DNA of 51,389 bases from the NCBI GenBank assembly GCA_017399685.1, contig JAFQBM010000032.1, forward strand, positions 1-51,389, given 5' to 3'. A model generated the notes under the pieces. It had not been told where the DNA came from and made no database searches. It worked only from the letters and a program-made list of their open reading frames with translations. Source of the DNA: Lachnospiraceae bacterium (GTDB lineage: Bacteria; Bacillota; Clostridia; Lachnospirales; Lachnospiraceae). A program made the translations under genes and the position numbers. Below, piece after piece: positions 40,912-48,252 of this stretch. Positions within the stretch are counted from its first letter, which is position 1; every line of letters starts with the position of its first letter.

Positions 40912-42018
40912 ATGTCCAATTTTAGATTTATTTCTTATTTATACGAATACAAAAAGGAACAAAAGGGGAGAAATACAGGTTTTGTCAGAGTACGGGGATT
41001 GAATGATTTTATAGAATTGAATATGCAGGTGAAACCAGCCAAGGGGTCTTATGAGATTTATGTGCATTATGAAACTTTACCAGAAGTAAAATCTATCTTA
41101 GTTGGGACAATCAGGGCAGTAAATGGAGAATGTCATGGAGTTTTTCATAATATTTTACCAATCTTAAGAAAAGAAGGACTTTCGTTTTCTGCCATCGAGG
41201 CATTGTCCATCTGGCAGGAGGATGTGGTTTGCCATGGTACAGATTGGTCGGAGTCAAAATGTCTGGAGAGATTTTTAAATGAGCATTATAGAAAGCAGGA
41301 AAATCCGGAACTCATCAGGGCAAGTGAAAAGAGAATAGAAGAAGTAGAGGAAGAAGCAACAGAAACGGAATTGGTAAATGATGATGCCTGGGGACAGGAA
41401 GAGGAAGAAGAGACAAAGCAACAGAAAGAAATAGAGGATGAAGCGGAGAATCATTCTATGTCCCAGGATGTAGAACAGCTTATCAAAGAAATCGTAGATG
41501 GCGGGGAAGAAGCAGAGAATGAAATGTTCCTTGAACTGGAAAACGAGAGTGTGAAAGACAGTGAGGAAACGGTAAAGGAAGAAGAAGTTTTAACATCCGA
41601 GGAATCAAAGCTTGCGGGAAAAGAAACTCTGTCTGTATCAGGATGGCCAAAACCAAAAACAATAGAAGAATTGATGTTGCAATTGAAAACAATTCCATCT
41701 TTTGGAAACGATTCTTTCTTAAAATGTGTAAAGATTATGCCCAAAGACATTGGCTTGTTAAATTCTGATGACTGGTATTTAGGAAAAAACAGCTTTTTAT
41801 TACATGGGTATTTTGCTTATCAATATTTAATGCTTGGATATATCAGATTTCAGGATGGTGGAAAACAGGCTGTCTTAGGTGTGCCGGGGGTATATAATAA
41901 TAAAGACAAATATCTGGCAGAGTTATTTGGGTTTACGAATTTTATACAGGCGAAACAGCAGGAAATAAAAACAGGGACCTTTGGATACTGGATTACTTCG
42001 GTACATGAAAATATATAA
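40912..42018 (+). CDS. DUF6128-like protein with acidic linker
   Basis: A 368-residue soluble protein in three parts. The N-terminal ~130 residues form a strand-rich domain (NFRFISYLYEYKKEQKG, then FVRVRGLNDFIELNMQV). A Glu-rich low-complexity linker covers about 145–240. A conserved C-terminal domain follows (KIMPKDIGLLNSDDWYLGKN, LHGYFAYQYLMLGYIRF, VLGVPGVYNNKDKYLAELFG). The end resembles the Lachnospiraceae DUF6128 family, whose role is unknown. I start at ATG 40912; GTG 40900 is within the leader stem. Its expression may be controlled by the leader structure. Confidence 0.7.
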   Translation: MSNFRFISYLYEYKKEQKGRNTGFVRVRGLNDFIELNMQVKPAKGSYEIYVHYETLPEVKSILVGTIRAVNGECHGVFHNILPILRKEGLSFSAIEALSIWQEDVVCHGTDWSESKCLERFLNEHYRKQENPELIRASEKRIEEVEEEATETELVNDDAWGQEEEEETKQQKEIEDEAENHSMSQDVEQLIKEIVDGGEEAENEMFLELENESVKDSEETVKEEEVLTSEESKLAGKETLSVSGWPKPKTIEELMLQLKTIPSFGNDSFLKCVKIMPKDIGLLNSDDWYLGKNSFLLHGYFAYQYLMLGYIRFQDGGKQAVLGVPGVYNNKDKYLAELFGFTNFIQAKQQEIKTGTFGYWITSVHENI

Positions 42019-42067
42019 ATGGTATAAATTCAAATCATCATGACTGTGGACTTAAATTATCTTTTGA

Positions 42068-42124
42068 ATGTTCACAAAATGTTAATAATTTTATCATACA
42101 TAGGACATAGTTTGATAGTATGAT
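42068..42124 (+). promoter_or_regulatory. Upstream element of small RNA copy 1
   Basis: ATGTTCA at 42068 lies exactly 51 bp before TATGAT, the same distance as in copies 2 and 3. No good -35 box is present, so an activator may bind here. From 42237 to 42461 (before metN) I see AT-rich sequence with no S-box or T-box features. Confidence 0.5.
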
Positions 42125-42236
42125 ATCTCATGTAGACAAGCAAAATATTTTTTTTGATTCTCTCTCCCCCTCATTTTATGAAAGAGCTGTCATAGTTATG
42201 ATTAAGGAATTGTAACTATGATGGCTCTTTTTTTGT
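42119..42236 (+). ncRNA. Small RNA locus, copy 1 of 3
   Basis: A -10-like TATGAT (42119–42124) is followed by a segment shared almost base for base with 45060–45177 and 46593–46709. It ends in a terminator pairing AGAG..TCATAGTTA with TAACTATGATGGCTCT, then seven T. An unpaired C-rich stretch, TCTCTCCCCCTC (42160–42171), lies before the terminator. No ORF spans it. The predicted transcript is about 105 nt (from about 42130). It lies between the DUF6128-like gene and metN. The C-rich segment is typical of the part of small RNAs that pairs with ribosome binding sites. The function is inferred only. Confidence 0.7.
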
Positions 42237-42461
42237 CTGTTTTTTGGGGTGTTATAACTTCTACCTATAACAAGTAAAAAGATATGGATATTATACAAAA
42301 AAGGAAAAGTGTGCTATCTTTATATCATACAAAACAGATAGGAAAAGTAATGATAAAATAAAAGGGGTGAATGTTACATGAGTATAGATGTATGATACGA
42401 ATAGAGAAGAACGTGAAATTTTCAATTCATACCAAATTAATAGGAAAAGAGGGTGATGATA

Positions 42462-43457
42462 GTGTATCAGCTTATCAGCCTAAGTAAGGAATTTAGGGAA
42501 AAGGGCAATACAGTAGAAGCGGTCAAAAATGTAAATCTTAATATAGAAAAAGGTAAAATATATGGAATTATTGGTTTTTCCGGCGCAGGGAAATCCACTT
42601 TGGTTCGATGTCTGAATTTACTGGAAGTACCCACCAGTGGGAAGGTGATTTTTAATGGAAAGAATCTTCTTAACATAAGCCCGGCTGAACTTCGAAAATG
42701 CAGACAAAAAATCGGTATGATTTTCCAGTCTTTTAATCTGTTATCTCAAAGAAATGTGGTAGATAATGTATGCTATCCACTGGAGATAGCCGGAGTAAAA
42801 AGAAAAGAAGCAAAGCAAAAAGCATTGGAACTTTTAGAAATGGTGGGGCTTAAGGAGAAAGCAAAAAGCTATCCTTCCCAGCTATCCGGCGGACAAAAGC
42901 AAAGAGTGGCAATCGCCAGGGCATTGGCGACCAGCCCGGATGTACTTTTATGTGATGAAGCTACCAGTGCATTGGATCCCATTACCACTACTTCGATTCT
43001 GGAATTGTTAAAAGAGATTAACCAGAAACTGGGAGTCACCATTATCATTATCACCCATGAAATGAAAGTGGTAGAACTAATTTGTGACCATGTTGCAGTT
43101 ATGAGCGAAGGAACAGTGGTGGAACAAGGGGAAGTAAAAGAAATCTTCGTAAATCCAAAGGCAGAAATTACGAAAAAATTAGTGCTAAACAAAGCATTGG
43201 ATGCATCGGATACCGGAAGAAACTTTTTAAGAATCGTGTTCGAAGGGCAATCTGCATTTGAACCCATTCTATCTTCTTTGGTATTAGAGTGTAATACCAT
43301 GGTAAATATCCTTGGTGCTAATACAGAAAACATAGGTGGAAAGGCATACGGACAGATGTTAATTGAACTTCCCAAGGATAGTTCTGTAGTAAATAAGATT
43401 AAAAAATTCTTAGACAGCAAATCTGTATATTATGAGGAAGGAGGGATAGCCGGATGA
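42462..43457 (+). CDS. metN: Methionine ABC transporter ATP-binding protein
   Basis: A 331-residue ATPase of the methionine importer. Walker A is GFSGAGKST, the Q-loop FQSFNLLSQRNVVDN, the signature LSGGQKQRVAIARA, Walker B VLLCDEATSALD and the H-loop IITHEMK. The last ~85 residues form the NIL regulatory domain (FLRIVFEGQSAFEPILS onward), which in E. coli MetN binds methionine and inhibits transport. I prefer GTG 42462, with GAGGGTG at the right distance; ATG 42456 overlaps that site. metI overlaps its stop. Confidence 0.93.
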   Translation: MYQLISLSKEFREKGNTVEAVKNVNLNIEKGKIYGIIGFSGAGKSTLVRCLNLLEVPTSGKVIFNGKNLLNISPAELRKCRQKIGMIFQSFNLLSQRNVVDNVCYPLEIAGVKRKEAKQKALELLEMVGLKEKAKSYPSQLSGGQKQRVAIARALATSPDVLLCDEATSALDPITTTSILELLKEINQKLGVTIIIITHEMKVVELICDHVAVMSEGTVVEQGEVKEIFVNPKAEITKKLVLNKALDASDTGRNFLRIVFEGQSAFEPILSSLVLECNTMVNILGANTENIGGKAYGQMLIELPKDSSVVNKIKKFLDSKSVYYEEGGIAG

Positions 43458-44107
43458 GTGAACAAATGTTAGAAATTCTTAAAAATGGTATCTGGGAAAC
43501 CCTGTATATGACGGTGGTATCTACGGCATTTTCTTATCTGTTTGGAATTCCCTTAGGCGTGGTTCTTTACATTACAGATAAAAAGGGAATATGTCAGAAT
43601 AAAATCATCAATTTTGTGGTTGGAATCATTGTGAATATGATACGTTCTGTTCCATTTCTGATTTTACTGGTTGCTATTTTACCATTCACCAGATTTATTG
43701 TAGGAACCACCATTGGTTCCAATGCTACCATCGTTCCGTTGGTAGTAGCTGCTACTCCTTTTGTAGCAAGAATGGTGGAATCTTCCTTAAAAGAGATAGA
43801 CTTTGGTGTGATAGAGGCAGCAAAAGCCATGGGTTCTTCCGTAGGGCAGATTATATTTAAGGTGTTATTACCAGAGGCGAAACCCTCACTTTTATTAGGA
43901 GGTACCATTTCCCTGGCTACCATTCTTGGATATTCTGCCATGGCAGGATTTGTGGGAGGTGGAGGATTAGGAGCCATTGCAATAAACTACGGTTATTACC
44001 GATATCAGGGTGAAATCATGTGGATTACCGTTGCATTGTTGGTAGTGATTGTACAGTTGTTCCAGGAAATAGGTCTGCATCTGGCAAGAAGAGTGGATAA
44101 AAGATAA
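43454..44107 (+). CDS. metI: Methionine ABC transporter permease
   Basis: A 217-residue permease with five membrane segments. The ABC-coupling loop is EAAKAMGSSVGQIIFKVLLPEA (EAA motif near residue 115), and a glycine-rich AGFVGGGGLGAIAINYGY lies near 155. The ATG overlaps the metN stop (ATGA), so the two are translationally coupled. Works with MetN and the lipoprotein MetQ. Confidence 0.95.
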   Translation: MSEQMLEILKNGIWETLYMTVVSTAFSYLFGIPLGVVLYITDKKGICQNKIINFVVGIIVNMIRSVPFLILLVAILPFTRFIVGTTIGSNATIVPLVVAATPFVARMVESSLKEIDFGVIEAAKAMGSSVGQIIFKVLLPEAKPSLLLGGTISLATILGYSAMAGFVGGGGLGAIAINYGYYRYQGEIMWITVALLVVIVQLFQEIGLHLARRVDKR

Positions 44108-44191
44108 CGATTAGGAATTACGAAATGGTAGTTATATGAGAGTAATTCAAAAGAAAGAAAAGAAAAAAAAGAAAGGGAAAAGGTGATGATT

Positions 44192-45007
44192 ATGAAGAAA
44201 AGAGTATTAGGAGCATTATTGATAACGAGTATTGCAGCAACATTATTTACCGGATGTGGAAAGAAGGAAGAAGAGGATAAGGTCATCCGGGTTGGTGCAA
44301 CTCCAACTCCTCATGCAGAAATTCTGGAGGTAATTAAAGATAATCTGGAAGAGGACGGATATACCTTAGAGATTGTAGAATATAATGATTATATTATTCC
44401 AAATAATGCAACAGAGAGTGGAGAACTGGATGCTAATTATTTTCAGCATCAGCCATATTTAGATGATTTTAACGCAGAAAATGATACCCATTTACTATCT
44501 GTTGCTGGAGTTCATTTTGAACCATTTGGTATTTATGCAGGAAAAACCAAGAGCTTGGATGAATTAAAAGAAGGAGCTGTAGTGGCAGTTCCAAATGATA
44601 CTACAAATGAAGCAAGAGCCTTATTGTTATTAGAAGCAGAAGGGCTGATTACATTAAAGGAAGATGCAGGAATGACGGCTACGGTTGCTGATATCGTAGA
44701 AAATCCTTTGAATCTTGAAATAAAGGAATTAGAGGCAGCTCAGGTAGCAAGAACTGTAAATGACGTAGACATTGCATGCATCAATGGTAACTATGCAGCA
44801 GAAGCAGGTTATAAGGTTAGCGACGCCCTTGCGACAGAAAGTGCAGATTCTTTGGCAGCCCAGACTTATGTAAATATCGTTGTTGTAAAAGAAGGAAATA
44901 AAGATTCTGAAAAAACAAAGGCATTGGTAGATGCGATTCTATCAGAAGAAGTGAGAGATTATATTAACAGCCAGTATGATGGTGGTGTTGTACCGGTATT
45001 TGAGTAA
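44192..45007 (+). CDS. metQ: Methionine-binding lipoprotein
   Basis: A 271-residue lipoprotein (NlpA/MetQ family). The signal ends in the ATLFTGC lipobox. The mature protein has VIRVGATPTPHAEILEVIKD, ESGELDANYFQHQPYL and VPNDTTNEARALLLLE, all hallmarks of MetQ ligand binding. AGGTGATG lies before ATG 44192; upstream in-frame starts (44183) overlap that site. It ends 52 bp before the second small-RNA promoter. Confidence 0.96.
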   Translation: MKKRVLGALLITSIAATLFTGCGKKEEEDKVIRVGATPTPHAEILEVIKDNLEEDGYTLEIVEYNDYIIPNNATESGELDANYFQHQPYLDDFNAENDTHLLSVAGVHFEPFGIYAGKTKSLDELKEGAVVAVPNDTTNEARALLLLEAEGLITLKEDAGMTATVADIVENPLNLEIKELEAAQVARTVNDVDIACINGNYAAEAGYKVSDALATESADSLAAQTYVNIVVVKEGNKDSEKTKALVDAILSEEVRDYINSQYDGGVVPVFE

Positions 45008-45008
45008 A

Positions 45009-45177
45009 ATGTTCATAAATTGTTTACAAATTGAACATACTTTAGACGCAAATAAATAGTATGATATCTCATGTAGACAAGCAAAATATTTTTTTTGATT
45101 CTCTCTCCCCCTCATTTTATGAAAGAGTCATCCTGTTTATGATTGAAAGATTATGAATAGGATGGCTCTTTTTTTGT
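45009..45177 (+). ncRNA. Small RNA locus, copy 2 of 3, with upstream element
   Basis: TATGAT at 45060–45065, predicted start near 45071, end at the T-run near 45175. The body is identical to copy 1 for about 70 bases; the terminator arms differ in sequence but keep pairing (AGAG.CATCCT with AGGATGGCTCT). The upstream ATGTTCA (45009) starts 51 bp before TATGAT and forms an inverted repeat with TGAACAT (45032–45038). It follows metQ directly, so its terminator could also end the metNIQ message. C-rich segment at 45101–45112. Confidence 0.7.
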
Positions 45178-45211
45178 ATCATTAGAAAAAAGTACTTGCT
45201 AAAAATATATT

Positions 45212-45238
45212 TATTTGATATCATAATGATATCAAATA
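45212..45238. promoter_or_regulatory. Perfect 27-bp palindrome, likely operator of the SPFH unit
   Basis: TTTGATATCAT and ATGATATCAAA are perfect arms around a single central base, with one more matching base pair on each side. It lies 18 bp before the SPFH start codon. The downstream Arc-type RHH protein is an obvious candidate to bind it. Confidence 0.65.
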
Positions 45239-45255
45239 GAAAGCGAGGGATACAT

Positions 45256-46266
45256 ATGGAAGAAAAAGTTTTAAAAGGTAAGAAAAATGGAATGCTGGTA
45301 TTATTCCTGTCTATTCTATTATATATTGCAGAAATCGGAGGGGTAATCCTGGGAGCAAGTATGGAACAGGGTGTGCTATCCACAGTAATTATGGCAGTAT
45401 CAATCATTGGCTTATGCGTTACATGGATGCTTTGGCTTGGGTTAAAAGTTTTAAGACCGCAGGAGGCATTGGTGCTTACTTTGTTTGGTAAGTATGTTGG
45501 TACGTTAAAGGAAGCAGGATTTTATTTTGTAAATCCATTTTGTATTGCGGTAAATCCAGCCTCCAGAACCCAGTTAAGCCAAAGTGGAGATGTGCAAACC
45601 GTTAAAATTAAAAATGAGGCAAATGGTTATGCATCATATCCGGAGGCAGCCACGAAGAAAATTTCGCTAAAGATTATGACTTTGAATAATCATCGTCAAA
45701 AGATTAATGACTGTCTTGGTAATCCGATTGAAATAGGAATTGCAGTTACCTGGCGTATTACAGATACTGCAAAAGCGGTATTTAATGTAGATAATTATAA
45801 GGAATTTTTATCGCTTCAGTGTGATAGTGCCTTAAGACATATTGTACGTCTTTACCCATATGATGTGGCACCACATGTAGATACGACAGGGGATGGAGTG
45901 GCAGACGAAGGAAGTCTTCGTGGCTCCAGTGAAATCGTTGCAAATAGAATCAAAGAGGAAATCCAAAGTCGTATAGGGGAAGCAGGTATTGAAATTGTTG
46001 AGGCGCGTATTACCTATCTTGCCTATGCCACAGAAATTGCTGCCGTTATGCTTCAAAGACAACAGGCATCTGCTATTATCGATGCCAGAAAGATGATAGT
46101 AGATGGTGCGGTTGGCATGGTGGAAATGGCATTGGACCGTTTAAACGAGAATGGTGTAGTAGAATTGGATGAGGAGCGGAAGGCGGCAATGGTATCCAAT
46201 CTGCTGGTAGTTCTTTGTGGAAATCACGATGCACAGCCTGTCGTGAATTCGGGAAGTCTTTACTAG
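45256..46266 (+). CDS. SPFH/Band 7 domain membrane protein
   Basis: A 336-residue protein. Two N-terminal membrane segments ([20 protein letters not shown] and the next [20 protein letters not shown]) are followed by an SPFH domain: [40 protein letters not shown] and [19 protein letters not shown]-terminal helix follows. SPFH proteins scaffold membrane microdomains or assist proteases and transporters. GCGAGGG precedes ATG 45256; a start at 45196 would lie within the palindrome. It is paired with an RHH protein 2 bp downstream, a coupling seen in several Firmicutes. Confidence 0.88.
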   Translation: MEEKVLKGKKNGMLVLFLSILLYIAEIGGVILGASMEQGVLSTVIMAVSIIGLCVTWMLWLGLKVLRPQEALVLTLFGKYVGTLKEAGFYFVNPFCIAVNPASRTQLSQSGDVQTVKIKNEANGYASYPEAATKKISLKIMTLNNHRQKINDCLGNPIEIGIAVTWRITDTAKAVFNVDNYKEFLSLQCDSALRHIVRLYPYDVAPHVDTTGDGVADEGSLRGSSEIVANRIKEEIQSRIGEAGIEIVEARITYLAYATEIAAVMLQRQQASAIIDARKMIVDGAVGMVEMALDRLNENGVVELDEERKAAMVSNLLVVLCGNHDAQPVVNSGSLY

Positions 46267-46268
46267 TT

Positions 46269-46469
46269 ATGGCAGATAACAGTAAAAAACAGGTTCCACT
46301 CAGGCTATCCTCAAAACTTTATGATGCCATTGCAGCCTGGGCGGAGGACGATTTTCGTTCTGTAAATGGACAGATAGAATATCTTTTGACAGAATGTGTA
46401 CGTCAACGTAAGAAAAACGGAAAATATGTGTCAGATGAAATCGATGTCCCACCGGATTTGGATATTTAG
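46269..46469 (+). CDS. Arc-type ribbon–helix–helix protein
   Basis: A 66-residue protein. The N-terminal [20 protein letters not shown] is the Arc/MetJ-like strand and first helix. The second helix is [16 protein letters not shown]. Ribbon–helix–helix dimers bind palindromic DNA. The gene starts 2 bp after the SPFH stop, so it is translated with it, and it probably regulates the unit through the palindrome at 45212. Confidence 0.8.
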   Translation: MADNSKKQVPLRLSSKLYDAIAAWAEDDFRSVNGQIEYLLTECVRQRKKNGKYVSDEIDVPPDLDI

Positions 46470-46541
46470 TCGGGGGATTTATAAAATGCCGTACCATGGG
46501 CTGTAGTGATAAAATTAGTTATGGTTTCAAATTTACAAAAA

Positions 46542-46709
46542 ATGTTCATGAATTGTTTACAATTTTAACATATTTTAGACTTAAATAAATAGTATGATAT
46601 CTCATGTAGACAAGCAAAATATTTTTTTTGATTCTCTCTCCCCCTCATTTTATAAAAGAGTCATCCTGTTTATGATTGAAAGATTATGAACATGATGGCT
46701 CTTTTTTTA
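46542..46709 (+). ncRNA. Small RNA locus, copy 3 of 3, with upstream element
   Basis: TATGAT at 46593–46598, predicted start near 46605, end at the T-run near 46708. Against copies 1 and 2 the ~70-base body differs at one position (TATAAAAGAG instead of TATGAAAGAG). The terminator resembles copy 2. ATGTTCA (46542) again starts 51 bp before TATGAT, with TTAACAT at 46565–46571. From 46710 to 46973 I see no gene; TTGTTT/TAATAT near 46921–46950 may be the argC promoter. Confidence 0.7.
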
Positions 46710-46973
46710 TCTGGATGGAACCATGGCAAGGTATAATGAAAAATTTATTAGTTGCTACAAGGAGAGATTTATACTTTATTTTTCTGAACTCTGGGAAAAC
46801 CTTAAAATCCTCTTGTATTTTTCGAAAAAATATTATAAAATGTCATGAAATCCTTTGATATGATAGGATTGATGTTTGAAAAAATGTGTGAAAAGCCGTT
46901 ACCCCATCTTTGGAGAATTTTTGTTTGGACTTTTGACACTAGGATAATATTACTTTTAGGAGGAACATTAGTT

Positions 46974-47921
46974 ATGAAAACGAAAATTTACATTGATGGC
47001 AGTGAAGGAACTACAGGGCTAAGAATAAATGAACGCTTTCAGGGTCGTGATGATATCGAAATCCTTACGATACCAAGCGAACTTAGAAAAGATTTAAACG
47101 AAAGAAAAAAATACATAAATGCATCGGATATTACTTTCCTATGTCTTCCGGATGCGGCTGCTATGGAAGCGGTATCTTTGGTAGAAAATGAAAATGTAAG
47201 AATTATCGATGCTTCTACTGCACATAGAACGAAAGAAGGATGGGCATATGGTTTCCCTGAATTATCAAAAGAGCATAAAGAAAAGATTATCAGCGGAAAG
47301 CGTATTGCAGTACCGGGGTGCTATGCTTCGGGTTTTATTTCTTTAGTATATCCTTTGGTTGCAGGAGGGATTTTACCAAAAGATTATCCGGTAAGCAGTT
47401 TTGCTTTATCCGGCTATAGCGGTGCCGGTAAGAAAACCATTGCCGTTTATGAAAGTGAAGACAGACCAAAAGAATTTGCTTCCGGAAGGGAATATGCTTT
47501 GACACAACAGCATAAGCATTTAAAAGAAATGCAAAAGATTACAGGTTTGGAAAGAACTCCGTTGTTTTCGCCTATTATCGATGATTACTACAGTGGAATG
47601 GTGGTATCAGTTCCTTTGTTTGCAGATATGCTGGCAAAAAAAGAAACACCGGAAAGTTTGTTGGCATATTATGCAGAGTATTACGAAGGACAGAAGTTCA
47701 TTCAAGTAAGCACATCAGAGGATGAAGTGGCAGCCAGTGGCTTCTTAGCTGGAAATGGATTATCAGGATGGGATGGACTAAAGATTTATGTAACTGGGAA
47801 TGAGGAACGTATGGTGGTTTCTGCGCAGTTTGATAACCTTGGAAAAGGTGCCTCCGGTGCAGCCATCCAGTGTATGAATCTTATGCTTGGATGCGAGGAA
47901 GCCAAAGGATTAAATTTATAG
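46974..47921 (+). CDS. argC: N-acetyl-gamma-glutamyl-phosphate reductase (type 2)
   Basis: A 315-residue dehydrogenase, the third step of arginine synthesis. The Rossmann start is KIYIDGSEGTTGLRI. The catalytic Cys is in VPGCYASGF, and SGYSGAGKKTIAVYE and a C-terminal GNEERMVVSAQFDNLGKGAS follow. This is the short type 2 enzyme common in Lachnospiraceae and Proteobacteria rather than the 340–350-residue type 1. AGGAGG precedes ATG 46974; a longer frame from 46845 overlaps empty sequence. No other arg gene is nearby. Confidence 0.94.
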   Translation: MKTKIYIDGSEGTTGLRINERFQGRDDIEILTIPSELRKDLNERKKYINASDITFLCLPDAAAMEAVSLVENENVRIIDASTAHRTKEGWAYGFPELSKEHKEKIISGKRIAVPGCYASGFISLVYPLVAGGILPKDYPVSSFALSGYSGAGKKTIAVYESEDRPKEFASGREYALTQQHKHLKEMQKITGLERTPLFSPIIDDYYSGMVVSVPLFADMLAKKETPESLLAYYAEYYEGQKFIQVSTSEDEVAASGFLAGNGLSGWDGLKIYVTGNEERMVVSAQFDNLGKGASGAAIQCMNLMLGCEEAKGLNL

Positions 47922-48014
47922 CTGCAAAGCCCCAAAATACGTCCGGATGGAACTAAGTTTAGTGCAAATCTTAGGAAGAGTTCAATAAAAAGTGAAGAAA
48001 CTAAATCATTTTGC

Positions 48015-48062
48015 ACCGACCTCACAAGTTAGAAATTTAACGGTTGTGAGGCCGGTTTTTTT
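48015..48062 (+). terminator. Terminator after argC
   Basis: ACCG.CCTCACAA pairs with TTGTGAGG.CGGT, with an inner GTTAGAAATTTAAC loop, then seven T. A related hairpin with the same GTTAGAAAT.TAAC core follows the next gene. Confidence 0.85.
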
Positions 48063-48180
48063 ATGGAATTTTTTTTGTTGGAGCAGGTTGTTACTGTTTC
48101 AACAGTACCTGATACTTGCTGTCAGGATGCGTAACGTGATTCGGGGGTTGCTTTTGGACTAACTGTCCCATAGGGAACCG

Positions 48181-48209
48181 TTGCATTTTAAAAGAAAATT
48201 CGTTATACT
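48181..48209 (+). promoter_or_regulatory. Promoter of the first tandem AAA gene
   Basis: TTGCAT (48181), 17-bp spacer, TATACT (48204–48209). About 100 bp including this promoter and the leader are repeated at 50200–50300. Confidence 0.75.
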
Positions 48210-48252
48210 AACCATAAGTAGCAAGATAGATTTTGAAAGGATGTGAACGGGT

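Noticed and set aside
42237-42461. Possible SAM (S-box) or T-box leader before metN
   Set aside because: None of the conserved S-box or T-box sequence blocks can be seen; there is only an AT-rich stretch and a tiny 5-codon frame at 42378.
46676-46858. 60-codon open frame between small RNA copy 3 and argC
   Set aside because: It starts inside the small RNA terminator and has no ribosome site.
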